A DNA stretch of 64,000 bases, from NCBI RefSeq assembly GCF_905475465.1, contig NC_062235.1, positions 4,970,001 to 5,034,000 of the forward strand. The letters are read 5' to 3'. Made by a program: the position numbers and the translations under genes. Of this stretch, positions 59,736 to 64,000 are shown piece after piece (the stretch's first letter is position 1; the number at the start of each line of letters is the position of its first letter). The notes under the pieces were generated by a model. That model made no database searches. It had not been told where the DNA came from and saw nothing but the letters and a program-made list of their open reading frames with translations. Origin of the DNA: Pieris napi. Its lineage: Eukaryota; Arthropoda; Insecta; Lepidoptera; Pieridae.

Positions 59736-61700
59736 AAAAATCTATAAAAAAAAATTAAGTTTCTCAAGTTTTTCATGTAAATTAAACCTAGATATAGTTT
59801 CGCTAAGAAATATGCCCAAATATCACAACATCGCGTACGTATCTACAGCCCGATTTTCTTTAGCCACCAGCCCTAACGATCGTGTCATTACAACTATCTA
59901 GTTACGCTCATATTTATGCTATTTGCTCAATGTTTTAGTAAATTATACTCCGCAAGGTATTGTTATAACAATATTTGTTCGCTGCGTTAATAAAATAGTA
60001 TAGTTACTGCCTATTGTTGAAAGATAATCATCAATAGATCAGGTAATGATTGTGGTATTAAGATCCCTATTAATATTTCATTGGACATTTATATATTGGT
60101 TATTATTTTATGAGGTCTTTGTTAAATTGGCTAGATTTTGTCTGTGAACATCACGAGTTTTTGTGTATTTTTAAAATCTTTGAAACTTGTAAACCTTAGC
60201 GATTGGCGTACAAACTTCCTACACCTTGCAAGGCATTTAAATTGTATTGTTTTTATTAATGATGAGTCTCACGCTCTCAATGGGCAGTTAATCTGGTTTT
60301 TTTTTATTTATTTAAAAATCCTTGTGTTTGAATATGTACTTTTAAATCAATTTAGAGTCTAAATCATAGCCGCTTCGAAGTCCTATCGTACGGTTGCGTG
60401 AATTTTTTTTGCAATTGCTACGAGACCTTATAAACTACTGATTTTTTAGTAATTCTGCTGAAGCGAAGTAGGGTGCAACGGGTTGTGAATTATAAGCGCT
60501 GAGTCAGCGGTGTGGTATGCATTTCACTCCACACCTGCGCGGTGGGAATTTTTTCTAAGTAACATTAGGTGTTATAATTTGTGCAAATATATATTTTAAC
60601 TGAATTTTTCGTATATCTACATTACTATTAGTGCAGTAACGAAGTAGATTTGAGTTCATAGTGTGAGTGAGTGTGTCATATATAGGAATTTCAGTAGGAA
60701 TATAGGTTCAAAGCATTTAACAATGTTAAGTCAAATAGTCTGACTAGCAACATCGCGAGACGAGACGAGGGGTTTTAGACACAAAACACAATTCGTAAAT
60801 TTATATTCAAAAATAAATATAGTTTAAAAAAACTATAAAACACGCTTTTAAAGCACATCAAACTAAAAAGTTAAAAATAATTCCTAATTTAGGCTGAAAA
60901 TGGTAATGAACAAAAAATACTGGTATTGTTGTGAAAAAGCGTGGGGCGCTCTGTACCATATTTTTATAGTTTTTTTAAACTATATTTATTTTCCACTTTT
61001 TAGTCCTAGCAGCAATACGGGTTGTCTCAATTTAATCGTATTGCTTTGTGGACTTAAAAAAATTTTCATTGTTTTTTCGAGATAAACCTATAAAATTATT
61101 ATATTGTCGCTGATTCTTTATAAGTGTACAAAGTTTGAATTAAATCTGTCCGTTTAAAGTGGGTCAAAATCAAGTCCGAAGGAGTCGGTTACATACATAC
61201 AGGTGAAGCTAATATAAAGCATGTAATGAATATAAGCGTATATGTCCGTTCACGCTATAAAAATATTTACGTATTTACGTTACGTTGCGAAAAAGATTTT
61301 TGTCAGTAATTTTTTATAAGAGAATAATTTTGTTCTCTGTCTGGCTCATGGCTGGCGTTGTTGCAACTTTCCTAATGTCTGCAAATACTTATCTATTCTT
61401 GAGAACACATTATTTTATTTTTTTGATAATTTATTACAAAGTCATTTAGTTTATGAATTTATTATAATTTATGACGCATGTGGCTATACATCGGTTGCAT
61501 ATAAATAGGATCCCAAAGTGATCCGCTGACGACAGCCATTCAGGGGTCAGTAACAATCAGACTACCATACAGAGACTTATTTGCGTACATAATTGTCTTG
61601 AATTGGTTGGATCACTTAATGTCAAATATATTATGATTGAGTGCACTTGCTAATTCTGTCAGAAGCACTTTTAATTTCTTGTTTTGAGTTTTATATACAA

Positions 61701-61930
61701 CTAGCTGCCCCCTTTTAGTTAGCTTAAACCTTTTTAGTAGCTGCGTACCAACATATTGAAGATTTTGCTATGCTATTGGATAAGGACTGTTCGCTTTTCC
61801 GGGATAAAAACCTAAATAATGTTTAATTCCAATTAAAAGTCCTCCATCCTTAGGAATTAAAAATACTCGAATAGGTTAGCCGTCTTCCAGATTTGCGCTT
61901 AGCAATATATTTTGCGATTCATTCTTGTGT
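61701..61930 (-). repeat. Second copy of the 7407-7700 repeat
   Basis: It begins CTAGCTGCCCCC, preceded by A. It shares GGACTGTTCGCTTTTCCGGGATAAAA, GGAATTAAAAATACTCG, AGCCGTCTTC and GCGCTTAGCAA with 7407-7700 in the same order and orientation. Confidence 0.5.
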
Positions 61931-62100
61931 CACACTAATGATATTTAATGATACCTTATACCGCCTCGGAAAAAATCTAGCACTGTCCCGTCCAGACAAA
62001 ATGAAAAAAAAATATTTTTATACATTTAAAACTAAATTCACATAATCTTGTATTGTATGTACAAGAAACTGTATAAACTAATTATGTGATGTATGATGAA

Positions 62101-62240
62101 GTATTACCGAGCCAATTCGACTTAGGTCCTTCAAGAAAAGAGCGTACCGATTCTTGAAAGGCCGGCAACGCACTTGCGAGCCTTCTGGCAATGTGAGTGT
62201 CCAACATCAGATGAGCCTCCTGCCCGTTTGCCTCCTACAT
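62101..62240 (+). repeat. LINE 3' tail, family 1 (last copy)
   Basis: CCGAGCCAATTCGACTTAGG through AGGCCGGCAACGCACTTGCG to GCCTCCTGCCCGTTTGCC. It is followed directly by the same type of element as the copy at 59264. Confidence 0.75.
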
Positions 62241-62249
62241 AAATAAAAA

Positions 62250-62690
62250 TGTGCGTGTACTAGTGTACACACGTTAGAAGTGAAACTTCTGTATGACCTT
62301 ATTTTTCGAAATTTATCTATATGCAACTTTACAGAAATTGGTTAAATAAAGTTAAATTAGATAAAGTTTAACAAAAGGCTTTTAATATCACAGACTTGAA
62401 TACAAATAATACAATTATTTCATTTTACCTTATTACCACTAAGATTATTACAGAATTTCATAAATTGTAATAGAATTTTTAGTATCATTGTTATCGTTAT
62501 TATACATTTTTGTTATTAATGGTTTAGAATCTCTTTGAATCAACCCTGGTAGGGACAAGAAAAAGACGCGCGTAACGGCCAAATGTGACGCGTAACCGAA
62601 ACATGTGACGCGTAACCGAAAAATGTGACGCGTAACGAAAAAATGTTACACAAATTTTTTTTCCAACCCCGATAAAGAAGTTTCACTTCA
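62250..62690 (+). mobile_element. GAAGTGAAACTTC-type element, long copy
   Basis: It has the same ends and order as 59451-59735, with about 150 bp more in the middle (62400-62560) and three perfect copies plus a variant of the GACGCGTAAC unit. It also directly follows a LINE tail. There is no coding capacity. Confidence 0.65.
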
Positions 62691-63821
62691 AAAAGAAAAC
62701 ATTCAGTTCTCTTGTTATATCAAAAAAAACGAGAATTTCTATTATAGTTTTTGTGCATTTTAGAGTTATATAATTAATCTTAAACAAATTATGTACTTGA
62801 TCATCACGTTGATGCCAATATACTCCTTTGGCAGTCGGCTCTAACAAAACCCTATTGCATAACAATTCGATTCAACAACTGCGCTTCCTTATAAGCGTTT
62901 GAAATTGCATACAAAGTTGCATCTGCCAGGTATGGTGAGTATTCGTGAGTCGTGCCTGCCCTGGGGTCACATATTTGGTCAATTTATATGACTAGTTCCC
63001 GTGCTTTCCCTTGCTATATAGATGCTGTTACCCGCGACTATGTCTGCGATAATATAAACAATGTTCTTGCGAGGTTTGAGGGGCATTCAAGTATTACGTA
63101 AGCACTATTGGGGCAGGTCTTTGATTTTCATATTTGGTGATTGCGTCAACAGTCATTATTAACTTTTACACATTTCAAGCATAGAAAATGTGTGGGTACA
63201 CTTGAAAGCGAAATCCATTTTCGAGGATTCCTACAAAAAAATAAATATGTTTAGATACTATTATTTTTAAGAGCTTTGCTTACTTTTGATGACAAGAGGA
63301 GGGGGGGGGATAAATTACGTAATACATGAACGGCCCCTGAGTCTAGAATAGTAAATTCCTTTTTAACACAAAATTTAACTTTGAAATACACAAAAAGTGG
63401 GAAATATTTTTAATTTGTATTGACTGGCCGAAGAGAAATGTATGTAAGTTTGTTAACATAAAGGGGGAATGATAATACTATTAGGCTATAACTGATCGTG
63501 GATCATCTCAATCAGTCCACAGACGGAAAATGCTTGAAAATACACGAAAAATCAATTAAATTGTCTGATAACCTCCTTGAAGTCGGTTAAAAAGTCCTTT
63601 TACATTTCAAAGCAGAAATCATAAGTATTAGGTGCATATTTCTATAATCTAATGATTTAATTAAATGATTAAGTTAAATGTATGTAAAATTATTACGCGC
63701 TTAAACGCATAACTAAATATATTTTTATATAAGGAGTTAACTGTCACTGGGATAGTTCGTTTATTACTAAAATTAATTATACCGTACCCGCTCGATTTGT
63801 AGTATTGTTTTAAAACACTTA

Positions 63822-64000
63822 AAAAATCAGTGGCGCTAAAACCTTTTAGGTCTGGGCCTCAGATTTGTGTAATTGTGTTTCTTATATGCAAGTAGGTAAG
63901 TGCATTCTGTGACTTCGGAGGCACGCCGGTGGTGTGGTTAATTCGCACGTTCACAGAAAGTCACAGTCGGTATTCGAACCTACGACCTCAGGTCATCTGT
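63822..64000 (-). repeat. tRNA-derived SINE, reverse, cut by the window edge
   Basis: The minus strand has CCTGAGGTCGTAGGTTCGAA near the edge, and TCTGAGGCCCAGACCTAAAAGG and GCGCCACTGATTTTTT at the far end. The middle differs from the other copies, so this may be a subfamily. Confidence 0.65.

Larger units (their letters stand above)
58243..63821. other. Intron after the third visible pigs exon
   Basis: No further pigs exon was recognised. The region holds LINE tails and the two GAAGTGAAACTTC-type elements. A CpG-rich patch at 58885-58925 (GCGCAATGCGCGCGCGCC) has no open frame. Confidence 0.5.

Noticed and set aside
60138..61085. Frames tested as further pigs exons
   Set aside because: Composition is AT-derived and hydrophobic, with no acceptor in the required phase and no Ser/Pro-rich tail.

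Overview
The window looks like nuclear DNA of an insect, most probably a moth or butterfly. It is AT-rich, almost gene-free and packed with small transposon relics. It carries several copies of a tRNA-derived SINE and of a LINE 3' tail that I associate with Lepidoptera, plus many Helitron ends. The species cannot be named from the sequence.

There is one host protein-coding gene. It is the orthologue of Drosophila pickled eggs (pigs), a GAS2-like linker of actin and microtubules, on the + strand. Three coding exons are visible (25076-25258, 54293-54856, 57609-58242). They are separated by introns of about 29.0 kb and 2.75 kb with canonical, in-frame splice sites. Together they give about 460 residues: a calponin-homology domain, a GAR domain and the start of a disordered Ser/Pro-rich tail. 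The 5' end (upstream UTR exon) and the 3' exons are not identified. A complete tRNA-Gly(TCC) gene lies in the large intron.

The left 19 kb is intergenic or 5'-intronic DNA. It holds short DNA-transposon derivatives whose target-site duplications can be read (hAT type at 467-935, PIF/Harbinger types at 5813-6505 and 11694-11925, a TTAA-flanked element at 18297-18568), SINEs and LINE tails.

From 19027 to 25014 there is a 5,988-bp Helitron with both termini (5'-TC, 3' hairpin plus CTAG, A and T flanks). It carries a nearly intact Rep-helicase gene with one frameshift and one clean internal intron. It ends only 27 bp upstream of the 3' splice site of the first pigs coding exon.

The large intron (25259-54292) is also repeat-rich. 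It contains a fold-back element with 122-bp arms (29467-29792), a TAA-flanked Harbinger-like element (34984-35146), a 38-bp perfect palindrome (31377-31414), SINEs with target-site duplications, and a 221-bp Helitron inserted exactly at the 5' boundary of an older Helitron (junction 52636/52637). To the right, the last intron holds two copies of a transposon-like element that contains a short CpG-bearing tandem repeat (59451-59735 and 62250-62690), each directly behind a LINE tail.

I see no bacterial, viral or CRISPR content and no second host protein gene.
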